A stretch of 64,000 bases of DNA from Syncephalis fuscata. Lineage: Eukaryota; Zoopagomycota; Zoopagomycetes; Zoopagales; Piptocephalidaceae. Made by a program: the position numbers and the translations under genes. Where the stretch lies: assembly GCA_025786725.1 (NCBI GenBank), contig JAHLTZ010000022.1, positions 248,001 to 312,000 on the forward strand. The letters run 5' to 3'. How positions within the stretch are numbered: position 1 is the first letter of the stretch; each line of letters starts with the position of its first letter. The notes beneath the pieces were generated by a model, which saw only the letters and a program-made list of their open reading frames with translations, did no database searches and was not told the origin of the DNA. This document shows, one piece after another, positions 12,171 to 22,210 of the stretch.

Positions 12171-13429
12171 ATGAAGGCCATTTATTTGGAAAAGTTGGTG
12201 GAATCTATTGACGAGTTGCAGGTACGCGACGCACCTGAGCCCGTGCTAAAAGACAATCAGGTATTGGTACAAGTACATGCAGTGGGGGCCAATTTATTTG
12301 ATATTCTTATGGTAAGTAGATAGTTACGTTTAATACACGTCAATAAGCTAATGACCTCAATTACGCTGTAGGTACAAGGAAAGTATCAAATTAAGCCACC
12401 TCTACCATTTGCGCCGGGAAGTGAAGTAAGTAGGATAACAGTGATAGTATACAGTAGACAATAGCACTTTATTCTCAACTTGTATTAATCTGCCACAACT
12501 AACTTTATTGCTAGTTTGCTGGGGTAGTATTGAAAGTTAGCGGCAACGCGGGCAACTTAAAACCAGGTGACCGCGTATTTGGCGCTGCTCCTTATGGATG
12601 CTATGCTGAGCGGGTAGCTGTTGATGCTTTTCGATGCCTTCCCATTCCGCAAAATCTTTCCTACGAAGAGGCGTGCGGTTTGTATATCACCTGGCCAACA
12701 AGTTATGCTGCTTTGAAACTACGTGCCAATTTGCAGCCAGGTAAGTACATATAATAGTTAGTATTTTATGGCTATTAACGTGTTGTGCTAGGTGAAATTT
12801 GTTTAATTCACGCTGCGGCTGGTGGTGTTGGTTTAGCGGCTGTTCAGTTGGCCAAGGTAGGCTTTAGCAATGCTTTATCATCTATTTAATACTAATAGAT
12901 CTGTTATGTTTAGGCTATGGGCGCAACAGTGATTGCTACGGTTGGCTCCGAAGAAAAAATGAGAATTGCGCGTGAAAACGGCGCCGACTTTGTTGTCAAT
13001 TATCGCGATGAAGACTGGCCCAAGCGTGTACGTGCACTTACACCCAAAGGTCGTGGTGTTGATGTGGTCTACGACCCGGTCGGTATGCTAAATGCCTCGC
13101 TTGGCTGTGTTGCTTGGTCGGCCCGTCTAGTGGTCATTGGATTTGCGGCTGGAAAAATCGAGCAAATAGCCGCTAACCGTATTCTTTTGAAAAATGTCTC
13201 TATCATCGGTCTTTTCTGGGGCGCTCACGAATTGCACGAGCCAAAGGTATTTGTTGGCATTTGGAAGAATATACTGGCCATTTTAAACGAGGGAAAAGCA
13301 CGCCCCGTGGTGTATAGCGAACGATTTATTGGATTAGAGTCTACTACGGCTGCATTGGCGGCCATTGCTAGTCGACGCTCCTACGGCAAGGTAGTCGTGT
13401 CACTGCCAACCGATCAAAGCCGATTGTAA
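12171..13429 (+). CDS. NAD(P)H:quinone oxidoreductase, zinc-free MDR family, 5 exons
   Basis: Medium-chain dehydrogenase/reductase of the quinone oxidoreductase (QOR) branch, reducing quinones with NADPH. Exons are 12171-12311, 12372-12425, 12515-12740, 12792-12856 and 12914-13429, giving 333 aa. Visible elements are the N-terminal GroES-like fold (MKAIYLEKLVES; VHAVGANLFDILM; FAPGSEFAGVV), the QOR signature region (GDRVFGAAPYGCYAE) and the Rossmann glycine motif HAAAGGVGLAAVQLAK. GADFVVNYRDEDW, VDVVYDPVG and the C-terminal RRSYGKVVVSL follow. The cysteines that bind structural zinc in alcohol dehydrogenases are absent. All introns are GTAAG/GTAGG...AG. It is nearer to the QOR-like protein 2 subgroup than to zeta-crystallin, judged by eye. 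Confidence 0.9.
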
Positions 13430-14636
13430 AAAGCATAATTTACAATAAATGAAACTAGTTTACAATGTCTGTTGTATATAGTCAGCTCTAACACTACTAC
13501 TTTTATTGGTTTCTGCGCTGGTAATGGCATTCAATTAGGATTGTTACTTAAATGTTTATACTCCAGTATAAATTCGTAGCCATATGTAAATAAAGACGAA
13601 CTTTAATTATATTTAGACTATTAGATGATTAAAATAACCAAATAAATTTATTAAACAAAATTTATCGCTCCTTTTTAATTTTTAATTGATTTATAGCAAT
13701 AACAAATAACAAATAACAGCTATTTGTACAAGTATACTTTGAAATAGTATTTTTATTAATGTTAAGCATGATTTCTATATTAAACCAGTAGTTCATATTA
13801 CTTTTGTATCCTAATCATTTGGACATTACAAAATTCGTAAAAATATGCTGAGCTATAATTGAAGATGACAATCAAAATACATAATTTGCATTAGTATTAT
13901 TGATATAGCTTGAAAGTAAAATAAGGTTTAGAGAAGTATAAAATATTTATTTATGTGTTGTGGTATAGTTAAAATAATGTTAATGGCAGTAACGGTAGTT
14001 TGAAGAGTCGAGGCTGGTTTAACGCCAAGCATGATTGTACTGACCACGGCAGCAACAACAACAAAAGCATCGACGACTCTGATGAATATTCTTGTGGTAA
14101 CTATTAAACCGGTAGAATTGGCGTAGATGAACCCAGAAAATGTGTGATGCCTCTACAGTTAGCATATGCACTTTCTGGCGAATAACAGGATCAACGCACT
14201 CCTGTTTCAAATATTAGCATGCAATTGTATAATGCCAGGCACGTCACACCGCCAGTGTTTCATGCTGTGCATCGTGTAACCATATGATACCAAGAGACCA
14301 TGCGCTAGTATAATTGCCAACATATAAATTTCAGTAATATTTACTTGCCAGCTGGTTCACCACACACACACTTGCTTGCCTATAACCTCTACCATACGCC
14401 TGGCGCGTAACTTCCACTTGTATTCGCTTTTATTTTTGAGTGTTGCCTGGTGCACACCTTGTAACTGTCCATTCGTCACTATCCGCTTAACCAACTTTCG
14501 GCTGGTCCGTAGTTTCTTTTTGTTTTTATATCCTTCTTTTTGTTTCTATTTCTTCGCTTTAGCCAATCATCAGCTGATTGTTAGCAGGCAATCAACCCCG
14601 TATATTATTATCTACAGTGATATTACACGTGTAAAA
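13430..14636. other. Intergenic, AT-rich
   Basis: 3' flank of the oxidoreductase gene and 5' flank of the secreted protein gene. Polyadenylation-like AATAAA signals occur near 13443 and 13588. The stretch from about 14340 onward is pyrimidine-rich leader, including a CAC run at 14360. The open frame that continues into 14376 is upstream of the preferred start of the next gene. Confidence 0.4.
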
Positions 14637-15878
14637 ATGCGTTGCGTTTCTTTTTGTATTTTAGCAACAAGCACACTAGTGCTTCTTGCTGTATCAACTG
14701 TACCCACCACCAATGCCGCTGTTATACCGTCTGCTGGATTGCAACGCTATTTGCTTCGTAGAGATTCTGACGAGGGTATAGTAGGACGTATTGCTACATC
14801 TGAGTTAAAGTCGGCATGGGATAATGTAGAGACGGATCCAGATCTTGTTCCATCAAAAACGGAAGTAAAGGCATATGCTGACTCGCCGTCGCCGTCTTCA
14901 AAGTTTTCAGATCCAGGTGATGCTGATGGTACCGGCCCAAATACGACGCCAACGCCATCAAGCACACAATACTCCAGCTCTACGTCTACTGCGTCCTCCA
15001 CTACTTCTTCTGCCTCAGCAACGGAGACTTCGACTCCAACTCCATCTAACGAGTCCAAGTCAAATAGCGCATCGGAATCATCCTCTACAACAACAACAAC
15101 AACCTCTACAGCCACCAGTTCATCATCATCCAGTCCTACCTCTACAGAATCCACAACATCGGCAAGCTCTACAGCTACCGGTTCTTCCTCCTCTTCTTCC
15201 AGTCCTACACCTACAGCAACAAATCATTCTACAATTTTAGACTTAATTCTAAAACAGCCACCACAGCAAATTCTAAAAAACAAATCTGCAAATTCTCACA
15301 ATGCAGAAATGACCGCTGTTTCGGCTCCAACTCCAAAGCCAACACATACCGACACTAGTTCTTCGGAAAGTCCCAAGCCAACAGAACATGCTACGGCAAA
15401 AATGGACGAAGCGCGTTCTATAGATGATATGCCTATACCAGAAAATATACTAAATGATGACATCATGACGGCAATAATTGGCACTAAACCAAAGTCGGCC
15501 AACACGGAGGATAAAGCGTCATATAGCAAGTCTAACTCTACCGATACAGCCGCACCCTCTCCTACTTCTAGTGCCACAGTCACAGCTACTGAGTCGCCAT
15601 CCAGTACTTCATCACCAGCCGCTGAGCAAACCAAATCCAATGATAAATCGGAAGGAAATTCTAAATCAGACAAACTCGTTCGAAGAAGTTTAGAAACGCC
15701 ACGATACATCGCAGACGACTCGTCATATACTGAAGAGTGTGCTCGTTTTGGCATTTGCGACTCCAAGCCTACCGAGAAATATTATGTTAAACAATGGACA
15801 CAAAGCCCAACACTTGATATGGCAGAATCCAACAATGCCAATGATTTAAACATTAATGAAACAGTTTCAGATAGCTAA
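14637..15878 (+). CDS. Secreted Ser/Thr-rich protein, function unknown
   Basis: Single exon, 413 aa from the ATG at 14637. The frame is open further upstream, but this ATG begins a good signal peptide (MRCVSFCILATSTLVLLAVS, cleavage likely around residue 27 after TTNAA). A dibasic Arg-Arg near residue 40 (LLRRDSDEG) could be a Kex2-type site. The central 100-250 residues are almost entirely Ser/Thr/Pro/Ala in short iterations (SSSSSPT, STATGSS), typical of heavily O-mannosylated fungal wall or extracellular proteins. The C-terminal part is less repetitive and holds one Cys pair (EECARFGICDS) and no GPI-like hydrophobic tail. No enzymatic domain is recognised. The compositional bias makes homology claims unsafe. 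Confidence 0.7.
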   Translation: MRCVSFCILATSTLVLLAVSTVPTTNAAVIPSAGLQRYLLRRDSDEGIVGRIATSELKSAWDNVETDPDLVPSKTEVKAYADSPSPSSKFSDPGDADGTGPNTTPTPSSTQYSSSTSTASSTTSSASATETSTPTPSNESKSNSASESSSTTTTTTSTATSSSSSSPTSTESTTSASSTATGSSSSSSSPTPTATNHSTILDLILKQPPQQILKNKSANSHNAEMTAVSAPTPKPTHTDTSSSESPKPTEHATAKMDEARSIDDMPIPENILNDDIMTAIIGTKPKSANTEDKASYSKSNSTDTAAPSPTSSATVTATESPSSTSSPAAEQTKSNDKSEGNSKSDKLVRRSLETPRYIADDSSYTEECARFGICDSKPTEKYYVKQWTQSPTLDMAESNNANDLNINETVSDS

Positions 15879-16642
15879 TATTTAGTTAATGACGATAGTT
15901 AAAATAAAATATATTAATGATTTAACTAATTACTGTATTAAACCTGTATTAATATAACTGTTTTATGGCCAATGCTAAACTAAATAACTTATACTTTTTT
16001 AGGTACAAATGTATAATAATGTAGCAAACAGCATTATATATTATCAAAAGTAAAAGACAAATATACGCTTTATCACTGTACTTATTACCATCTATTACAT
16101 TATTTATTATTATTATTATTATATATTTTTAAAAACTGTAATAGAAATAAGCTATATAACTTATTGGCTAGTTAGTATCTGCTAGTACAAATAACCTACT
16201 ATTTTGTTTTCTTCAATTAATTTTTAGATGTTATATATAGAATCATTGTATAAATGAATTCCATCCAATACTTTAATGTCAGCTGTTACAAGTATAATGT
16301 AAGCATGCATATTTCTGCTTGATTTATTGTCATAGCTGCTATCTAGAAATTTAAAAATCAGCTAAGCCTTAAATGGTTAGTGCTTGCTGTGTGACTCGCT
16401 GCTATTGTCTACCAAATCAAGTCTCTATTTGGAGCTGCCTGATACGTGTAGACTAGTATTTGAATACTACGCTTCATGCAATTTGATTAATATAAGCTAT
16501 TTTACAGTTGAGAAAATAGTAGTATTGATGACAAATGAAGTTATTTATTGATGAAAATGTTGTGTTGTATTACGTCACATAGTGCTTATTGCGTGGACAG
16601 CTCTCGGTCAATTCTGATAATATATTATTTGAAATCTCAAAG
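15879..16642. other. Intergenic, AT-rich
   Basis: 3' flank of the Ser/Thr-rich protein gene up to the left edge of the long inverted repeat. A short ATT tandem run lies at about 16105-16125. Nothing else recognised. Confidence 0.4.
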
Positions 16643-17283
16643 ATTGCATAGCATATAACATTCATATACTTGGTGCTATACATTTACAAATTCAATACGT
16701 TGCTTATTTCTGTAAAAATTTCCATGATGTTGCATTGAATGTACTTATAAACCAATCATTATATTTTGTAACTTAATGAATTACAACTGGTTTACGCATA
16801 ACAAAATACATTTGTACAAAAATCATAGTATAATGCATTAAACTTGTTGCTGAATTACCATTTTGCGCTGTTTAGAATGTATGCAAATATTAAAGTTTGC
16901 GTTAATAAAAAGACAACAAAGCTATTGCTATTTTTATAAAACCAACAGGCTTATGTTTACAAACTATTCAGTTTTATAACAAAAATACAGGTTGATATAC
17001 GCGCCCTGTATCATATGTACTGTATCATTGGCATTGCTGTTTCAAATGTTTGAATACTAAACAGATTGAAGCAAAGAACTAGGCTGCATACTATCATACT
17101 ATGGGCACATTAGTATACACACGCTCCAAATTGTCATGTGAACGTATCGCTATTGGTTCATATTGTATTTCAATGATATGGTTGATACAGCACATTCTTT
17201 GATATCTCAGCACGATCACAGTCTTAAATAGCCCATGAAATATACACATATATCTAGTAATATCAGTATCACATCTTGCTCTC

Positions 17284-17290
17284 TATAAAT
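17284..17290 (+). promoter_or_regulatory. TATA box of the arm-1 micro-exon gene
   Basis: TATAAAT sits 80 nt upstream of the expected initiation codon and just ahead of a CT-rich initiator-like tract (about 17296-17335). This places the transcript start shortly before the signal-peptide exon and argues against a distant upstream first exon. The same element in arm 2 is at 52061-52067 on the minus strand. Confidence 0.5.
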
Positions 17291-17370
17291 TACTCGCTAC
17301 TCTCTCTCTCTCTATACTCTCATCCTCTGCTTTTTGTTTTATTTGTTTGCCTCAACAAACTGATATCATC

Positions 17371-19811
17371 ATAAAGTCTTTTATTGCCGTTGTTTGCACT
17401 CTTCTCGTAGCTTTTGTGGCTACTACTTCCATAGTGGATGCCAAGCCAGCTTCTTTAATCCGTCGTGGTGTGTTGCAATTAAAATGAATATGCAATGTTA
17501 TTATGCTTACTGGTGCTACGGTTAATTGGTGATGATATTAGATAGTAAGTCGCATTTATGTATTGCAGATACAATACTTACTATATTTACATAACATAAT
17601 AAACATAATAAGCAGATGGTAAGTAATATTCTATATCAAATGACTATAAGTTAATTACACGCTGTTTGTTGCGTGTATCAACAACCTGATACTAACAGCT
17701 GGTAAGTGACATAATATATAAAGTATATATATATACTAACTACGTGCTATTTGTGGTGTTTATCACTAAATTAATAGTCTGTAAGTGGTATTCTATGCCA
17801 GTCAAATATACACTAGTTACGCGATATTTATTATGTGTATTAATAAAATGTTATTAATAGCCTGTAAGTGATGATGTATTTTAATTACTTATGCACTAAC
17901 TAAATACTATGTTCTGTGCATATCATCACTTAATACTGATAGGTGGTAAGGAATACTGCGCATTAGTTACCTATGTGCTAATTATATGTTGTTTATTGTG
18001 TGTATTAACAGATTAACCTTAATAGCTAGTAAGTAAAATTGGATATTAGGTGGCTATACACCAATCACATGCTATGTAACGTGTCTATTAACAACTTAAT
18101 ACTAATAGAGAGTAAGCAATATTGTGTATTAATCGACTATATATTATTTACATATTATTTATTGTGTGCATCAACAACTTAATATTAATAGTTTGTTAGT
18201 GATATTATAAAATGGCTGAATATTTATTAACAGCATATTTTTCACGACGTATTAACATTTCAATGCTAATAGTCAGTAATTAATATTGTATATTGTTTGT
18301 CTATATACTAATTAAATGCTATGCATTGCGTGTATCAACGTCTTAATGTCAATAGTGTGTAAGTGATGGTGTATATCAATTGTCTACGCGCTGATTAAAT
18401 GCGATGTAATGCGTTTATCAATGGCTTAACATCAATAGGCTGTAAGTACCATTACATACTAATTAAATGCTCACCAACTTCATGCTCATTTTGTGTATCA
18501 ACAATTTTATATTACTAGTTGGTAAGTAATACCACATATTAATTGACTATTCTCTAATCACTTAATATGTATTGTATAGCAACAATTTAATATTACTAGC
18601 TGGTAGGTAGTATTGTATGCCAATTATCTATACAATAATTATATATCATGTACCATTCATATTGATGCTTTAATATTAATAGGGCGCAAGTGTTATTGCA
18701 CAATAACTATCTATGCATTGATTAATACTGTGCTGCACATATCATCACTCAATACTAGTAGAAAGTAAGCAATATTGCGTATTAATTGCCTATAAACTGA
18801 CTAAATATTGCTCATTATATGTATCAACAGCTTAATATTGATAGAATACAAGTTACTGTACTTTATTTAACTATTTACTAATTGTATTTTCACTATACTT
18901 ATCGAAGATTTGGCATTAATAGGTCGTAAGTAATACTGTATTTCAGCTAGCTATAAACCAATTAATTACTATTTATTGTGTGTAGCAATAATTAAATATT
19001 AATAGTTTGTAAGTAATATTGTGTATTAATTGAATATGCACTAATCACATACTATGCATTGTGTGTGTGCCAACAACATAGTATTGCTAGCATATAAGTG
19101 ACACTGCGTATTCAGTAACTACGCATTAATTATATGTTATTATTGTGTGCATAAAAAACTTAATGTAATAGGCGGTAAGTGATATTATATATTGATTAAT
19201 TACACACTAATTACCGAATATTTATTGTGTATATTAATGGGGTGCTATAATAGGCCGTAAGTAGTAGTTTATGGCAAGTATTTATTTATCAATTAAATGT
19301 CCACTTTGCGCATCAGCGCTTCAATGTTAATAGACAGTAAGTGGTATTGTGCATTAATTCAATATGAACTGATTCTATGCCGTGTGTCATTTTACCAACA
19401 AATTAATATTAATAGCTGGTGGGTGATATTGTATATTACTTGACTATACACTAGGCATATGCTATGTATTGTGTGTAGCAACTTTTAGTATTAATAGGCC
19501 GTAAGTGACACTGTATTATAATTAACCATACACTAATTGCATGTTAATTATGCATACTAACAAACTGATACCAATAGCCTGTAAGTGATATTATATATTA
19601 ATTAATTATACACTAATTGCATGCTATTTATCGTGCATATTAATGACTTAATATTAATAGGCGGCGACACCGCATATTGACCGAGTCGTGTTAGTTATAT
19701 GTTAACTATGTGTACCAATGCTGTAATAACAATAGATTGTAAGTTATGTTGTATATCGATAGTTTATAAGTTACCTGTGTGGAATATGCTATTTTTGCTT
19801 ACAAAATAGAA
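17371..19811 (+). CDS. Micro-exon gene, copy 1: signal-peptide exon, 28 three-nucleotide exons, terminal stop
   Basis: Proposed 30-exon gene for a secreted peptide of about 60 aa. Exon 1 (17371-17467) encodes a hydrophobic signal peptide (KSFIAVVCTLLVAFVATTS) and a short pro-segment ending Arg-Arg. Then come 28 exons of exactly 3 nt, starting at 17542, 17616, 17699, 17778, 17861, 17943, 18026, 18109, 18192, 18273, 18356, 18439, 18519, 18600, 18683, 18762, 18845, 18923, 19006, 19091, 19172, 19254, 19334, 19416, 19498, 19578, 19661 and 19736. Introns are 71-82 nt and mutually similar. All 29 acceptors are AG; donors are 25 GT, 2 GC, 1 AC and 1 AT. All introns fall in phase 1. The joined tail has cysteines spaced C-x5-C-x5-C-x2-C-x5-C, and TAA TAA forms on entering the exon at 19810. 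The expected start codon is ATA, not ATG. Structure seen; splicing and function inferred. Confidence 0.68.
17542..19738 (+). repeat. Tandem array of about 83-nt intron/triplet units, copy 1
   Basis: Unit-to-unit spacing runs from 74 to 85 nt, with 83 most common. The unit begins GTAAGTGATATT, carries AT-rich degenerate sequence with a TTGTGTGTATCAAC-like block, and ends TTAATATTAATAG. The three bases between that AG and the next GTAAGT vary freely (over 20 different triplets among 28), while both flanks stay conserved. The array is therefore a tandem repeat whose only hypervariable slot is the putative exon. Confidence 0.9.
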
Positions 19812-20078
19812 TAATCAAGACATTCAATACATTGGCATTGGTAGTATAATTAAACTGATAGTTCAACACGCTTTAAATGCGAATTCAATGAAAAGCAAGA
19901 CTACTTACAACCACCGGTCAGCTCATTCATATATCAAGTTTCAGCCAATGCTCCAGTTTATTCACCTTTAATTGATAACATCATTATATTGCTAACAAGT
20001 ATGCACTTGCTTGTACCTATTCAGCTATACAAGTTTGCAATAATAAACACATGCTTTTATTATGTATATTTGATTAAG

Positions 20079-20699
20079 CTATTATATATATATGCGTGTG
20101 TTTATTTACATTTAGCAATTAGCAAAGCTAATCAAGTAAAAATACTAACATCACGCATTTAAAAGTATACTGTATTATCTGCAGACATGAACCAGCGTGA
20201 TTGTAGCAGTATTATCATTCAATAACAATTTAATATGTAGCTATTGTAGCTATATATGTCGATAGTTTAACCAGCAGTCTTTTGTTGTAAATATACTACA
20301 AATAGTATCAAAGCTATTTTAGCAACAGTATAGGATGATAAACGCCAATAATTAAATATGCAATATATAGCACAATTAAACCACTGTTATAAATTATTAA
20401 TTTCAGTAAATAATATCAAGTCTATAAATAGCAGAAATACATAGTCATATGAGATGATGTACAAAGTATCTCATAATATAAGAAATATATCAGATATAAA
20501 TAAAAAAGTAACTAATTATAATACCAGTTATTTATTTTGTTCTACTAATAAGTTTTATTGCAATTGTTTGCGAGAATAAACAGGTAACAGTATAAAATAT
20601 TGTAAATTAGGAAGCATATAATTTTTACGCTTACTAATTTTTGTTTTTGAAAAATGCCAATAACTCGTTAGATTTTTTATTCAGCTACATGGCATTTTA
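20079..20699. other. Intergenic, AT-rich
   Basis: Unique sequence between the inverted-repeat edge and the 3' end of the F-box-like gene. An (AT)n tract lies at 20080-20094. No gene recognised. Confidence 0.4.
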
Positions 20700-22210
20700 T
20701 TAGTCGATGTGGTAGGTAAAATCGTAAACAGTTACAGAGTCGGCAAGACGATTTGAAAAGAATAAGTAGGTAGGACGTGGTCGAACGACGCTATTACGAC
20801 TATTTGTATAATAAATTGACATGGCAGTCGGTTTATCCGAGTAAGCATCAACAATTGGCCAAGTATCAAAGTTACGATACATAAAAACACTTCCAATAAT
20901 AGGCATTAATCGCTTACTAATATTAATAGTGCGTATTATTGTGCCTTTGGCCAAATCCACTACTTGCTAACATCTTGAAGTTTGACGATTGCATGCCATC
21001 GATTGATCAGAGATGCTGTAGAAGCATTTTTAAAAGTAAATATAGGCTCTTGGGCACCCGTATTTTTTGTTGAATAAATAGCCAAATGCAGTTCTTGGTT
21101 GCATAAGACCTGTAGATATGTAAATTCAACACTTAATGGGTTTGCATTACAGTGGCCTGTTTGCTCAGGCAGATTAAAACTGCCGCTGCTTACTACTTCA
21201 GATTTAAATCCTGAACTAGACAATTGATAATATGTTTGATTCCAGCTGATACTATTTTGATCAAAAAATCTATCTCCATTCATATCAAATGGTCTATTGG
21301 TGTCGAGATCAAATAGCTGAATGCCATTTTTGTCACTATAAGTGCTAAAACTTGCCAAGGAAACTCCAGATATTTCGTGATACTGTCCAGTGAGCAGATT
21401 AACAAGCCAGTTTTTGCATGGATCTGGTGTTTTGAAAAAAATTACCCATCGACCAGACGATCGGAACCGAAAACTGTCAACAGAGTAGCCGGTGCAAAAA
21501 GATAACTCTAGTCGTTTCCATTGATGGTCGCTGTACGTTGGCCGAGACCATATATCGTCTTTTAGCCGTATAACTGTGTAGTAATCATTAGGCACTATTG
21601 GTGCAACATGGCGGTATAACTGTGAGAATGAGTTGGACGTAACACCTGCAACAGTGTGATCAACAAGTGGTATTGCGTCATCGATAGTTGCTGGTAACTC
21701 GGATGGACGTATTATAACTACATTTTTTACATCACCGGATATCGGCATGATACAGGTGGCCGAGCTACACGACGACCATGCACGCGTATCAAATCGATTT
21801 GATAGCGAGTAGTGCTCGTAGCTTTGCGAAACAAACTTTGCCTCACGCCAATTACGCTCTATTAGCAATCGATGATTGTAGGCTAGGCGCCAATTAACAC
21901 CTAGAAATGCCGTGTTACCAAGGCTATCCCCAAGTAGGTCAACAACCGAACCAGCAGGTTGTCCTTGTTTTCTCCAGACTTTGTTACGATACCAAATAAG
22001 CGCATATTCCTCGCATCGTACGTAACGCCAGTGAAATTTTCTGCCATATAGCCCACGCCAATACTGATTTGATTGCTTTAAAAATGTTTGTGTACCATGG
22101 TTTGTCAATTCTAGTTCTTGCAATTCATCATCTGATAAGCATAGCAATACAATGTCTCGTTCGACAACGGGAAGCATGGCAAACAGTAGCTCTAATCTAG
22201 AAATCGGCAT
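20700..22210 (-). CDS. F-box-like protein with one apparent frameshift
   Basis: About 500 aa in total, read from MPISRLELLFAMLP at 22210; an earlier in-frame ATG at 22282 is less likely. Residues 1-60 resemble an F-box (LPVVERDIVLLCLSDDELQELELTN, then QYWRGLYGRKFHWRYV). The rest is Trp/Tyr-rich with no repeats I can name, possibly a beta-propeller. The frame stops at 20960, but the next frame continues at once (VVDLAKGTIIRTINISKRLM) for 86 codons to 20700. One extra A in the AA run of AGCAAGTAG near 20955 would fuse the two parts smoothly. Since other genes here need the same repair, I read this as an assembly deletion rather than a pseudogene. Confidence 0.6.

Larger units (their letters stand above)
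16643..20078 (+). repeat. Long inverted repeat, arm 1 (3.44 kb; mate 49275-52708)
   Basis: This block reappears in reverse complement at 49275-52708 (3436 against 3434 bp), so the arms are almost gap-free. The edges are sharp: left homology begins at ATTGCATAGCATATAAC (16643) and right homology ends at TGATTAAG (20078). Compared by eye, differences are a CT-dinucleotide count near 17310, an A/G at about 19890, a C/T at about 19870 and a one-base difference near 19903. The only gene inside is the micro-exon gene. No transposase, terminal repeats or target duplications were seen, so a recent segmental duplication or gene conversion is likelier than a transposon. Confidence 0.93.

Noticed and set aside
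17542-19738. Centromeric or ordinary satellite DNA
   Set aside because: Only 28 units, one orientation, preceded by a signal-peptide exon and TATA box, with splice motifs kept and a variable 3-nt slot. A satellite would not explain the fixed AG-3 nt-donor spacing.
17542-19738. CRISPR-like array
   Set aside because: Eukaryotic locus; the repeats are divergent, and the conserved part flanks a 3-nt slot rather than alternating with unique spacers.
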